From Aquificota bacterium (GTDB lineage: Bacteria; Aquificota; Aquificia; Aquificales; QOAS01), in contig JALSNH010000282.1 in NCBI GenBank assembly GCA_026987085.1, positions 1 through 6,081 of the forward strand: a stretch of 6,081 nucleotides of DNA, written 5' to 3'. Each line of letters opens with the position of its first letter. The first letter of the stretch is position 1. This document shows positions 1 to 5,102 of the stretch, piece by piece. The notes beneath the pieces are model-generated. The model saw only the letters and a list, made by a program, of their open reading frames with translations. It did not search any database and was not told where the DNA came from. Position numbers and translations under genes: made by a program.

Positions 1-53
1 AAAGTTTGGGTTCCTATTGAACCGGTCGAACCGAGAACGGCTACAGTTTCCAT
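1..53 (-). CDS. dxr: 1-deoxy-D-xylulose 5-phosphate reductoisomerase, N-terminal fragment
   Basis: Only the first 17 codons lie in the window; the gene runs off the left edge. They read METVAVLGSTGSIGTQT, the N-terminal NADPH-binding glycine-rich segment (GSTGSIGxQT) that is nearly invariant in Dxr (IspC). The family converts 1-deoxy-D-xylulose 5-phosphate to 2-C-methyl-D-erythritol 4-phosphate, the committed step of the MEP isoprenoid pathway, in the cytoplasm. The ATG at 53-51 is the only reasonable start, because an in-frame TAA lies upstream at 68-66. There is no Shine-Dalgarno sequence at normal distance; the nearest, GGAGGT on the minus strand at 86-81, is 27 bases away. The gene is transcribed divergently from the RNA candidate and small membrane protein gene to its right. 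The assignment rests on one short motif, but that motif is very characteristic. Confidence 0.85.
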   Translation of the reverse strand, partial: METVAVLGSTGSIGTQT

Positions 54-87
54 ACTTTTAATTTTTTAGAACTATTTAAAACCTCCA

Positions 88-117
88 TTGAGATGATGGA
101 AAAAGGTGCCCTATTTT
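88..117 (+). promoter_or_regulatory. Candidate sigma-70-type promoter for the structured leader/ncRNA
   Basis: A -35-like TTGAGA (88-93) and a -10-like TATTTT (112-117) are separated by 18 bases. A transcript would start near 124, a few bases before the closing stem of the RNA candidate at 129. The agreement in position is the main support; the hexamers themselves are only moderate matches and AT-rich DNA gives many such hits. Confidence 0.3.
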
Positions 118-128
118 GGAAGTTTTTA

Positions 129-261
129 TAGAAAAATTGCAGGTTAAAACTCTGCAAAACCGGCCGCCGTAAGGCGTGGGTACTATTGCTAGACGGTATA
201 TCCCTACCACAAAGCGTTGCATTTTTAATGCAGGGCTGTTTACGAAAGATTAATTTTTCTA
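129..261 (+). ncRNA. Candidate structured RNA or structured 5' leader, unknown family
   Basis: This part of the dxr/membrane-protein gap is clearly more GC-rich in its core (about 155-220) than the flanks. The ends are perfectly complementary: 129-138 pairs with 252-261 (10 bp, A/U-rich). Inside are four possible hairpins: GCAG 139-142 with CUGC 152-155; CGCC 165-168 with GGCG 173-176, closed by a GUAA (GNRA) loop; GGUA 195-198 with UACC 205-208, with a UAUCCC loop; and UGCAUU 218-223 with AAUGCA 227-232. The CCC of the third loop (202-204) could pair with GGG 178-180. The GNRA loop exists only on the plus strand, which sets the orientation. I do not recognise the family: it lacks the signatures I know for tRNA, tmRNA, SRP RNA, RNase P RNA, and the TPP, SAM or cobalamin riboswitches. 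It may be a free small RNA or a cis-regulatory leader of the genes at 269-952. No covariation evidence is available from one sequence. Confidence 0.4.
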
Positions 262-268
262 ATTTTAA

Positions 269-457
269 ATGGATGCATTAGGCCAGGTTCAAAGGTGGGC
301 TCTTTTTTTTCTTGGAATTATCTGGGGTGCTCTTGCAATACTGATATCGGCTACCTTTTTCTTCTGCGAACTAAAACCGAACAAGTGTGAAGCCTTTCAA
401 AAATGGTTGGAAAAACATTTTCCTCCACTTCCTCCACGAAAAAGAAAAAGGAATTAA
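269..457 (+). CDS. Small single-span membrane protein, unknown function
   Basis: The 62-residue product has one hydrophobic span at about residues 11-33 (starting ALFFLGIIWG), then a short hydrophilic tail with two cysteines in the protein (C33, C40), a proline cluster and a very basic end (RKRKRN). By the positive-inside rule the C-terminus would be cytoplasmic. I do not recognise the family. The gene follows the structured RNA candidate by 7 bases, has no visible Shine-Dalgarno sequence before its ATG, and lies 27 bases upstream of rpiB in the same direction, so the two may be cotranscribed. Its stop codon overlaps a perfect 9-bp inverted repeat at 447-468. The clean segmentation into hydrophobic span, amphipathic linker and basic tail suggests a real protein, but with no homology recognised and no ribosome binding site a chance ORF is possible. 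Confidence 0.55.
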   Translation: MDALGQVQRWALFFLGIIWGALAILISATFFFCELKPNKCEAFQKWLEKHFPPLPPRKRKRN

Positions 458-468
458 AAAATTCCTTT
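447..468 (+). repeat. Perfect 9-bp inverted repeat over the stop of the small membrane protein gene
   Basis: AAAGGAATT (447-455) and AATTCCTTT (460-468) form a 9-bp stem with a four-base AAAA loop. The TAA stop of the membrane protein gene (455-457) lies at the top of the stem and loop. No T-run follows on the plus strand, so it does not look like a terminator for that strand. Its right arm contains TCCTT, which can instead pair with the rpiB ribosome binding site at 474-478. Confidence 0.6.
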
Positions 469-473
469 AAAAG

Positions 474-478
474 AAGGA
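474..478 (+). promoter_or_regulatory. Shine-Dalgarno site deciding the TTG start of rpiB
   Basis: AAGGA at 474-478 lies 6 bases before TTG 485-487, the normal distance, but 18 bases before the in-frame ATG at 497. The site therefore supports the TTG start. It can be masked by TCCTT at 463-467 through a 5-bp stem with a 6-base loop. Confidence 0.6.
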
Positions 479-484
479 TTAAAA

Positions 485-952
485 TTGAACAAACCGATGG
501 AGCGAATTGCTATAGGAAGCGACCATGCCGGTTTTAGGCTTAAAGAATTTGTAAAGAAACTCTTAAAGGAAAAAGGGTTTGAAGTGATAGATGTAGGAAC
601 TCACAGCGAAGAGAGGTGCCATTATCCCATTTATGCTCAAAAAGTTTCCCAAATGGTGAGCTCCGGAGAAGTAAAAAGGGGCATCCTTGTTTGCGGAAGC
701 GGTATAGGTATGTCCATAGTTGCAAACAAGTTTAAAGGTGTTAGAGCCGCCCTTTGCCACAATATCTATTCGGCTAAATTTTCAAGATTGCACAATGATA
801 GCAATGTTTTATGTTTAGGTGGTAGGATTACCGGTGAGGACCTTACACGGGAAATAGTAGAGGTTTGGTTGAATACACCTTTTGAAGGTGGTAGACATTC
901 CGAAAGACTCCAAATCATTGAGGAAATTGAAAGGGAAAACTTTAAAAGTTAG
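485..952 (+). CDS. rpiB: Ribose 5-phosphate isomerase B
   Basis: The 155-residue product matches the RpiB/LacA/LacB sugar isomerase family (usually about 140-155 residues) along its whole length. Visible signatures are SDHAGF at 12-17, the CGSGIGMSIVANK loop starting with the presumed catalytic base C70, HNDSNVL with the conserved H103, and EGGRHSER near the C-terminus. The family interconverts ribose 5-phosphate and ribulose 5-phosphate in the cytoplasm, supplying ribose for nucleotides and for PRPP, the cosubstrate of TrpD encoded nearby. TTG 485 is preferred over ATG 497 because AAGGA sits 6 bases upstream of it; the extra four residues are not part of the conserved fold. An unusual residue is His at position 46 (CHYPIYA), where E. 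coli RpiB has Asp in a DYP motif. The 3' end overlaps the convergent LptE-like gene by 11 bp. Confidence 0.95.
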   Translation: MNKPMERIAIGSDHAGFRLKEFVKKLLKEKGFEVIDVGTHSEERCHYPIYAQKVSQMVSSGEVKRGILVCGSGIGMSIVANKFKGVRAALCHNIYSAKFSRLHNDSNVLCLGGRITGEDLTREIVEVWLNTPFEGGRHSERLQIIEEIERENFKS

Positions 953-1409
953 TTTTTAGTTTTTCATTTTCAAACTTTAGTAGGTCCTTTTTTATTTGAA
1001 GGGAGCCTGTTTCAAATATATCCACAAAAGCGCTGCGTATTTTCAAAGTTCCCAATGAAGGGTTCGGTAAGGCCACAAACCGCGTAAAGGTATAACTTTT
1101 ATTAAAGCCACCCACTTTTAGGTTTATAGTTATAGAAAAAGTATAACCGCTGAACCGATTGCCAGATATAGCGGAACCTTTAAAGGATAAGTTAACAACC
1201 TTAACTTCAACCGGTTTACCTTTTTTACAATTGTAAACCCAACCTGTTTCCAGAAGAATAGAATCAATTGCCGACGATAGGTAAGAATTTATAAATCCTC
1301 TTTCTGTAGGAAAGGGGTTTTTTACCTTTATAGTGCAAAAGTAAAGATCTTTTGCATTTAAAGGGAGTACAGCAAACAAAATTATCATTAACAATATGCG
1401 TAAGGACAT
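942..1409 (-). CDS. Secreted protein resembling LPS assembly protein LptE
   Basis: From the ATG at 1409-1407 the product has 155 residues: a short positive N-terminus (MSLR), a hydrophobic segment to about residue 17, and a likely signal-peptidase I site after LNA (17-19). The mature part has the layout of LptE: an initial strand (FCTIKVKNPF), an amphipathic helix (residues 39-54, with SSAIDSILLETG), then alternating strands (VEVKVVNLSFKG; YTFSITINLKV; KSYTFTRFVAL) and a C-terminal helix. LptE forms the outer-membrane plug with LptD. It is normally a lipoprotein, but no lipobox cysteine is seen here, which weakens the assignment. The frame stays open further upstream to an ATG at 1517, but that extension lies inside trpD and precedes the signal peptide. 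A shorter start at 1388 would lack the positive n-region. Gene existence is likely; the LptE function is tentative, helped by lptC and lptA in the same window. Confidence 0.7.
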   Translation of the reverse strand: MSLRILLMIILFAVLPLNAKDLYFCTIKVKNPFPTERGFINSYLSSAIDSILLETGWVYNCKKGKPVEVKVVNLSFKGSAISGNRFSGYTFSITINLKVGGFNKSYTFTRFVALPNPSLGTLKIRSAFVDIFETGSLQIKKDLLKFENEKLKTNF

Positions 1410-2412
1410 TTTAAAAAAATTATCCCGTTTTGAAGATTTAACAAAGTCGGAATTGCAGGAAGCACTTACCGATATAGTGGAAGGAAGGGCAAGCGAAGGG
1501 CAGATAGGAGCTTTCATTATGGGAATGGCTATGAAGGGCTCTTCGAGTGTAGAAATAGCGGCTGCCGCTGAGAAATTTAAAGAATGGGCTACTAAAGTTT
1601 CCTATCCCCATCCTGAAAACTTGGTCGATACCTGCGGAACCGGTGGAGATAAGGTTGATACATTTAACGTTTCTACTATGACCGCCTTCGTAGTTGCAGC
1701 GGCGGGTGGTAAGGTGGCAAAACATGGAAATCGTGCTGTATCCAGTAAATGTGGCAGTGCCGATTTTCTAGAAGCTTTAGGGGCAAAAATAGAAATTTCC
1801 CCCGAAGGGGCTTTAAAACTATTAAATGAGGTAAATATTGCTTTTTTATTCGCTCCCAAATACCATCCGGCAATGAAAAATGTTGCAAAAGTTAGGAGAG
1901 AGGTAGGTGTTAGGTCCCTTTTCAACCTGGTAGGTCCTCTATCCAATCCGGCAAATGCGAAAAGACAACTTGTAGGGGTTTACGATAAAAATTTAGTTCC
2001 TACCTTAGCAGAGGTTCTAAAAAAACTCGATCTTATTAAAGCATTTGTCGTTCACGGCCTGGAAGGTCTTGATGAAGTTTCGATATTGAACGAAACCTTA
2101 GTTGGTGAGGTTGAAAATGGAACCGTCAAAATTTATACAATTTCGCCTGAAATGTTGGGATTAAAAAGACATTCTTTAGAAGAGATTAAAGGGGGAGATT
2201 GCAAAAGAAATGTTGAGATCTTCTATCAGATATTGGAAGGTAAAAACCAAGCTGCGGAGGACTTTTTGGTAATTAATTCCGCTTTTGCTTTGGCAGCAGC
2301 GGGCTTGGTTAATAACCCAAAAGAAGGTATAGACTTGGCAAGAGAAATCCTAAAAAGTGGAAAAGTAGAATCAACCGTTAATAAATTTGTAGAGTTAACC
2401 AACCAACTTTAG
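1396..2412 (+). CDS. trpD: Anthranilate phosphoribosyltransferase
   Basis: The 338-residue product has the usual TrpD length and motifs: an N-terminal helical domain (1-70), DTCGTGGDKVDTFNVST at 79-94 (the GTGGD loop that binds PRPP), KHGNRAVSSKCGSADFLEALG at about 109-129, the anthranilate-site segment RREVGVRSLFNLVGPLSNP (168-185), the acidic metal-binding pair D226-E227 in GLDEVS, and GGD at 266-268. It transfers the phosphoribosyl group of PRPP to anthranilate, the second step of tryptophan synthesis, in the cytoplasm. No other trp gene is next to it, so the pathway is probably dispersed. MRKDILKKL is a normal TrpD beginning, but no Shine-Dalgarno sequence lies near it (GGGAG at 1363-1367 is 28 bases away). 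Its first 14 bases overlap the start of the divergent LptE-like gene, so its promoter must lie within that gene. It ends 5 bases before the stop of the convergent regulator gene. Confidence 0.96.
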   Translation: MRKDILKKLSRFEDLTKSELQEALTDIVEGRASEGQIGAFIMGMAMKGSSSVEIAAAAEKFKEWATKVSYPHPENLVDTCGTGGDKVDTFNVSTMTAFVVAAAGGKVAKHGNRAVSSKCGSADFLEALGAKIEISPEGALKLLNEVNIAFLFAPKYHPAMKNVAKVRREVGVRSLFNLVGPLSNPANAKRQLVGVYDKNLVPTLAEVLKKLDLIKAFVVHGLEGLDEVSILNETLVGEVENGTVKIYTISPEMLGLKRHSLEEIKGGDCKRNVEIFYQILEGKNQAAEDFLVINSAFALAAAGLVNNPKEGIDLAREILKSGKVESTVNKFVELTNQL

Positions 2413-2417
2413 AAGTC

Positions 2418-3053
2418 TTAGCCTATCCCTTTCATTTTTAGGTAAAGCTTGATTTTGTGCAACAGGTCGGCAGGATTTTTTACCGGATATTCGATATTTT
2501 TGACAACCTCCTCCGCGGGGATACCTTTGATCTCTATACCTTTTACTTTTTCAAGTAATTCCTCGGGAGACTTTAAAGGAAAGTGGGTTCCTTTGATCCT
2601 TTTTAAGAGTAGATATGCCCACGGAACCTCCAAAGCTTGGGTTGTTAAAGTGCAATAATACTCAAAAATTTTTGGCTCTTCTCCCTCTTTAACCAACTTG
2701 TAAGCAATTTTTGCTATACCACCGGCGGTGTGAACTTTCAGTTGTTTCCTCTCCTCGGGAGAAAGTTCCTCTATATGTTGAAGCTTATAGATTGCAAGTT
2801 GTGGGTCGGCCCTTAATATCTGCCTTACGGTGTTTTTTGAAATACCTACGAACTCCGCTATCTCATCTTCCGTTTTTAAATATTCCTCTCTAAGGACTAT
2901 TACAAATGCTGCCCTTGCAAGGGAAGGAAGCCAAGTAAGGGTCCTATATTCAGCAAGTTTGTGAAGTCCACCTATAATATCAATAGCCTTTAAAAAAACT
3001 CTCGTGGTAAGGGATTCTAAATCTTTTTCCACCGGCTGGATCTCAATAACCAT
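2418..3053 (-). CDS. Helix-turn-helix regulatory protein, family uncertain
   Basis: The 211-residue product has no signal peptide or membrane span. Its clearest element is a helix-turn-helix at about residues 61-82 (TEDEIAEFVGISKNTVRQIL), the form in which the second helix reads DNA. Before it is a helical segment (20-58) rich in hydrophobic residues (LPSLARAAFVIVL); after it come a charged helical middle (93-130) and a C-terminal part with repeated Lys/Glu helices (162-207). It reminds me of the 'probable regulatory domain' proteins reported beside KaiC-like ATPases in Aquificota and archaea, but I cannot confirm this and no KaiC gene is visible here. The start at ATG 3053 is well supported by GGGGGTG (3065-3059) 5 bases upstream. 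It follows mraY after 58 bp in the same direction and may be cotranscribed or use its own promoter. Its targets are unknown. Confidence 0.85.
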   Translation of the reverse strand: MVIEIQPVEKDLESLTTRVFLKAIDIIGGLHKLAEYRTLTWLPSLARAAFVIVLREEYLKTEDEIAEFVGISKNTVRQILRADPQLAIYKLQHIEELSPEERKQLKVHTAGGIAKIAYKLVKEGEEPKIFEYYCTLTTQALEVPWAYLLLKRIKGTHFPLKSPEELLEKVKGIEIKGIPAEEVVKNIEYPVKNPADLLHKIKLYLKMKGIG

Positions 3054-3058
3054 TTTTT

Positions 3059-3065
3059 CACCCCC
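3059..3065 (-). promoter_or_regulatory. Strong Shine-Dalgarno site of the regulator gene
   Basis: On the minus strand GGGGGTG is followed by five A residues and the ATG at 3053. It is the best ribosome binding site in the window; most other genes here have none or rely on overlap with the upstream gene. Confidence 0.7.
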
Positions 3066-3074
3066 TACGCAGGA

Positions 3075-3103
3075 AATTTAATAATCGGGAACATAAAGAG
3101 CAA
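3075..3103 (-). promoter_or_regulatory. Candidate promoter for the regulator gene
   Basis: On the minus strand TTGCTC (3103-3098) and TAAATT (3080-3075) are spaced by 17 bases, each matching four of six consensus positions. A transcript starting near 3068 would have a leader of about 15 bases holding the Shine-Dalgarno site. It lies entirely in the mraY-regulator gap. Support is spacing and position only. Confidence 0.3.
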
Positions 3104-3111
3104 GGCTTAAT

Positions 3112-4290
3112 TTATCTCAACTTCAATAGGGTTAGAGATAAAATTCCCAGGAGGGTAGAAATTATCCAAAACCGGACCACTATTTGAGGTTCCTTCCAAC
3201 CCAATTTCTCAAAGTGATGGTGGATTGGAGCCATTTTAAAAAGCCTTTTGCAATCGGCTACCTTTTTACCGTTAACCAACTTTTCACCCTTCTTGGTTGT
3301 GCGGCAAACTAAAATCTGTAGGACCACCGAAAGTAGTTCAATAAAAAAAAGACCGCCGGCCAAAAAGAGGATAAATTCGCTTTCGGTGGCCAAAGCTACA
3401 AACCCGAGAAGGGCTCCTATAGCCAGGGAGCCGCTATCTCCCATAAAAACCTTTGCCGGATAGGTGTTATACCAGAGGAAGGCTAAGCCTGCTCCGATAA
3501 ACGCCGATAGTAAAACTGTAAGTTCTCCTGCATGGGGAACATAAGGAATGTAAAGATAGTGGGCGTATATGTAATTACCAACAAGATAAGAAACCAAAGT
3601 AAATACGGCCGCCGTTGTTAGAGATGTTCCTATAGCTAACCCGTCAAGACCGTCGGTTAAATTTACCGCCGTTGAAGTTATAAAAATAACGAAAGCCGCC
3701 CAAAGAGGATAAAAAATTCCAAAATCCAGCGTAAGGTTCTTAAAAAAGGGAAAGTGAAGCTTACCATCGATAGGTAGAAAGAGATAGATAAGAATTCCTA
3801 TAAAGAGCGATAGAGGTATTTGAAAAAGCAGTTTCTGTTTTACCGTTAATCCTCCCGGCACTCCCAATTTTAAAACCCAACGTAGAGGACCTTTTAAATT
3901 TTCTTCCTGCAGATGCTCCTTTTTTATTAGTTTTAAAAGGTCGTCGATTAAACCTAATCCTCCGAAAGAAATTAAAACAACTGCCGCAAGATAGGGGTAG
4001 GGAGTATCGAGCCTAAGAAGTAGGAAGGATAAAACTAACAAAGTGAAGATTATAAGAATCCCTCCAAAGTGGGGTGTGGAACTTTTCTCCAAATGGTGAT
4101 CAAGATACTCTCTAACATACCCTCCAAGGTTTTGAACAGATTTTTTTATCCTTTTTAGGAACGGTGGAAATAGAAACCATAAAAGGACAAAGGCTACTAA
4201 AAAACCCAAAAAAGCTCTAAAAGAGATGTAATGAAAAACATTTAAAGGTGAAAGGTAGGAACTGAATTTTTCCGCAAGTAGGTAGAACAT
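3112..4290 (-). CDS. mraY: Phospho-N-acetylmuramoyl-pentapeptide transferase
   Basis: MraY is an integral inner-membrane enzyme that joins UDP-MurNAc-pentapeptide to undecaprenyl phosphate, giving lipid I and UMP. The 392-residue product begins like the family (MFYLLAEKFS...FHYISFRA) and has many membrane spans. Key motifs are STPHFGG (71-77; E. coli has TPTMGG), the catalytic/metal Asp pair at 116-117 (GLIDDLLK), NLTDGLDGLAIG at 210-221 with D213 and D216, FMGDSGSLAIG at 282-292, and the nucleotide-site triple histidine MAPIHHHFEKLGW at 353-365. It is about 30 residues longer than E. coli MraY (360). The extra length falls in cytoplasmic loops: about 20 residues after the DD motif (124-146) and about 12 before MAPIHHH (331-347). 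No mur or fts gene adjoins it, unlike the usual dcw cluster. It follows surE after 56 bp. No clear Shine-Dalgarno sequence precedes the ATG at 4290. Confidence 0.96.
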   Translation of the reverse strand: MFYLLAEKFSSYLSPLNVFHYISFRAFLGFLVAFVLLWFLFPPFLKRIKKSVQNLGGYVREYLDHHLEKSSTPHFGGILIIFTLLVLSFLLLRLDTPYPYLAAVVLISFGGLGLIDDLLKLIKKEHLQEENLKGPLRWVLKLGVPGGLTVKQKLLFQIPLSLFIGILIYLFLPIDGKLHFPFFKNLTLDFGIFYPLWAAFVIFITSTAVNLTDGLDGLAIGTSLTTAAVFTLVSYLVGNYIYAHYLYIPYVPHAGELTVLLSAFIGAGLAFLWYNTYPAKVFMGDSGSLAIGALLGFVALATESEFILFLAGGLFFIELLSVVLQILVCRTTKKGEKLVNGKKVADCKRLFKMAPIHHHFEKLGWKEPQIVVRFWIISTLLGILSLTLLKLR

Positions 4291-4294
4291 AAAA

Positions 4295-4333
4295 AGAAAT
4301 CTATATTCTCTGTTTGGGTTTTGAGAAATCTAT
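4295..4333. repeat. 10-bp direct repeat in the surE-mraY gap
   Basis: AGAAATCTAT occurs at 4295-4304 and again at 4324-4333 (plus-strand reading), with starts 29 bases apart. Both copies lie in the 56-bp gap upstream of mraY. It could be a paired protein-binding site or chance in AT-rich DNA. Confidence 0.4.
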
Positions 4334-4342
4334 CCTCAGTTG

Positions 4343-4362
4343 GCTGTTAATATTTTAACAGC
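4343..4362 (-). repeat. Perfect 8-bp hairpin spanning the surE stop codon
   Basis: GCTGTTAA (4343-4350) and TTAACAGC (4355-4362) form an 8-bp stem with a four-base loop. The surE TAA (4349-4347) is in the stem. No T-run follows in the direction of transcription, so it is more likely an mRNA 3'-end, processing or attenuation element than a classical intrinsic terminator. Its function is unknown. Confidence 0.5.
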
Positions 4363-5102
4363 GCTATTCCTTTCTTAACCAAAGGATTTGTTAAATCTAA
4401 ATCCAAAGGTGTTATAGATACAAACCCGTTGGCTACGGCCCAATAATCGGTCCAGGGTTCAAAATACCAATTGAAGTCGGTTGCTGCTATCCAATATATA
4501 AACTTCCCGTAAGGATCTCTATAACGAATAACTGCTTCTTTGTAAACCCTGTGTCCCTGACGGGTTATAGCATAAGCTTTAATCTCTTTGTAAGGAATAT
4601 TTGGAATATTAACATTCAAATAAAGGTTTTTAGGCATACCTTTTTCCAAAATAGTTTTTAATAAATCCAAAACAACTAAAGATGCATCGTAGAATTTAAA
4701 ATCTTCCCTTGCAAAAAGAGAAACAGCTATGGAGGGAATACCCAAGATTGTGCCTTCCATAGCTGCAGCCACTGTTCCGGAGTAAGTAATATCCTCACCT
4801 AAATTGGGTCCTTCATTTATTCCTGAAACTACAATGGAAGGTTTTTTCCCTTCGAAAATAACTCCAACCCCTAAATGGACACAATCGGCGGGAGTCCCTT
4901 CGATTACCGTATAGATATCCTCATCTACCTGCCTTATTCTCAAAGGTTTAGTAAAAGTTAGCGAATGTCCCGCACCACTTAAGTTTCTATCTGGAGCCAC
5001 TACCTTAACTGTTGAAAATTCCTTTTTTAGAACCTCATAAAGGGTTAATATCCCTTTGGAAAAATAACCATCGTCGTTTACTAAAAGTATTGAATAGTTC
5101 AT
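4347..5102 (-). CDS. surE: 5'/3'-nucleotidase SurE
   Basis: The 251-residue product has the normal SurE length and signatures: ILLVNDDGYFSKGI with the metal-binding pair D10-D11, APDRNLSGAGHSLT with S42 as the next metal ligand, and SGINEGPNLGEDITYSGTVAAAMEG at 93-117 with N96. These correspond to the D-D-S-N divalent-metal site of the family. SurE is a cytoplasmic phosphatase that removes phosphate from nucleoside 5'- and 3'-monophosphates and from short polyphosphate, and is often linked to stress survival. The start ATG shares one base with the lptA stop (TAATG at 5104-5100) and has no Shine-Dalgarno sequence of its own, so translation is probably coupled to lptA. A perfect hairpin (4343-4362) covers its stop. 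A mechanistic link between SurE and the LPS genes is not evident; sharing a transcript is the simplest reading. Confidence 0.95.
   Translation of the reverse strand: MNYSILLVNDDGYFSKGILTLYEVLKKEFSTVKVVAPDRNLSGAGHSLTFTKPLRIRQVDEDIYTVIEGTPADCVHLGVGVIFEGKKPSIVVSGINEGPNLGEDITYSGTVAAAMEGTILGIPSIAVSLFAREDFKFYDASLVVLDLLKTILEKGMPKNLYLNVNIPNIPYKEIKAYAITRQGHRVYKEAVIRYRDPYGKFIYWIAATDFNWYFEPWTDYWAVANGFVSITPLDLDLTNPLVKKGIALLKY

Noticed and set aside
139..155. GCAG-GUUAAAACU-CUGC resembles a tRNA T-arm
   Set aside because: The loop lacks the GUUCRA core, and no acceptor stem, anticodon arm or CCA end can be built around it.
118..155. Minus-strand promoter for dxr using TATAAA at 130-125
   Set aside because: No acceptable -35 hexamer lies 16-18 bases upstream of it; the -10 match alone is common in this AT-rich DNA.
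936..966. Possible rpiB terminator (AACTTT/AAAGTT followed by T-rich sequence)
   Set aside because: The stem is AT-only with almost no loop, and the T-rich part is also the coding end of the LptE-like gene; too weak to call.
1410..1517. N-terminal extension of the LptE-like gene to an ATG at 1517
   Set aside because: It would put 36 residues before a clear signal peptide and extend the overlap with trpD from 14 to 122 bp; the residues look like trpD antisense.
1438..1946. Several open frames on the minus strand within trpD
   Set aside because: They are antisense to a gene with full-length family motifs, and their translations show no domain, signal or family resemblance.
2405..2425. Shared terminator between the convergent trpD and regulator genes
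   Set aside because: The stops are 5 bp apart and I find no GC-rich inverted repeat with T-run around them.
3248..3463. Plus-strand open frame of 71 codons within mraY
   Set aside because: It is opposite conserved MraY motifs (GDSGS and the triple-His region), has low-complexity composition, and shows no ribosome binding site.
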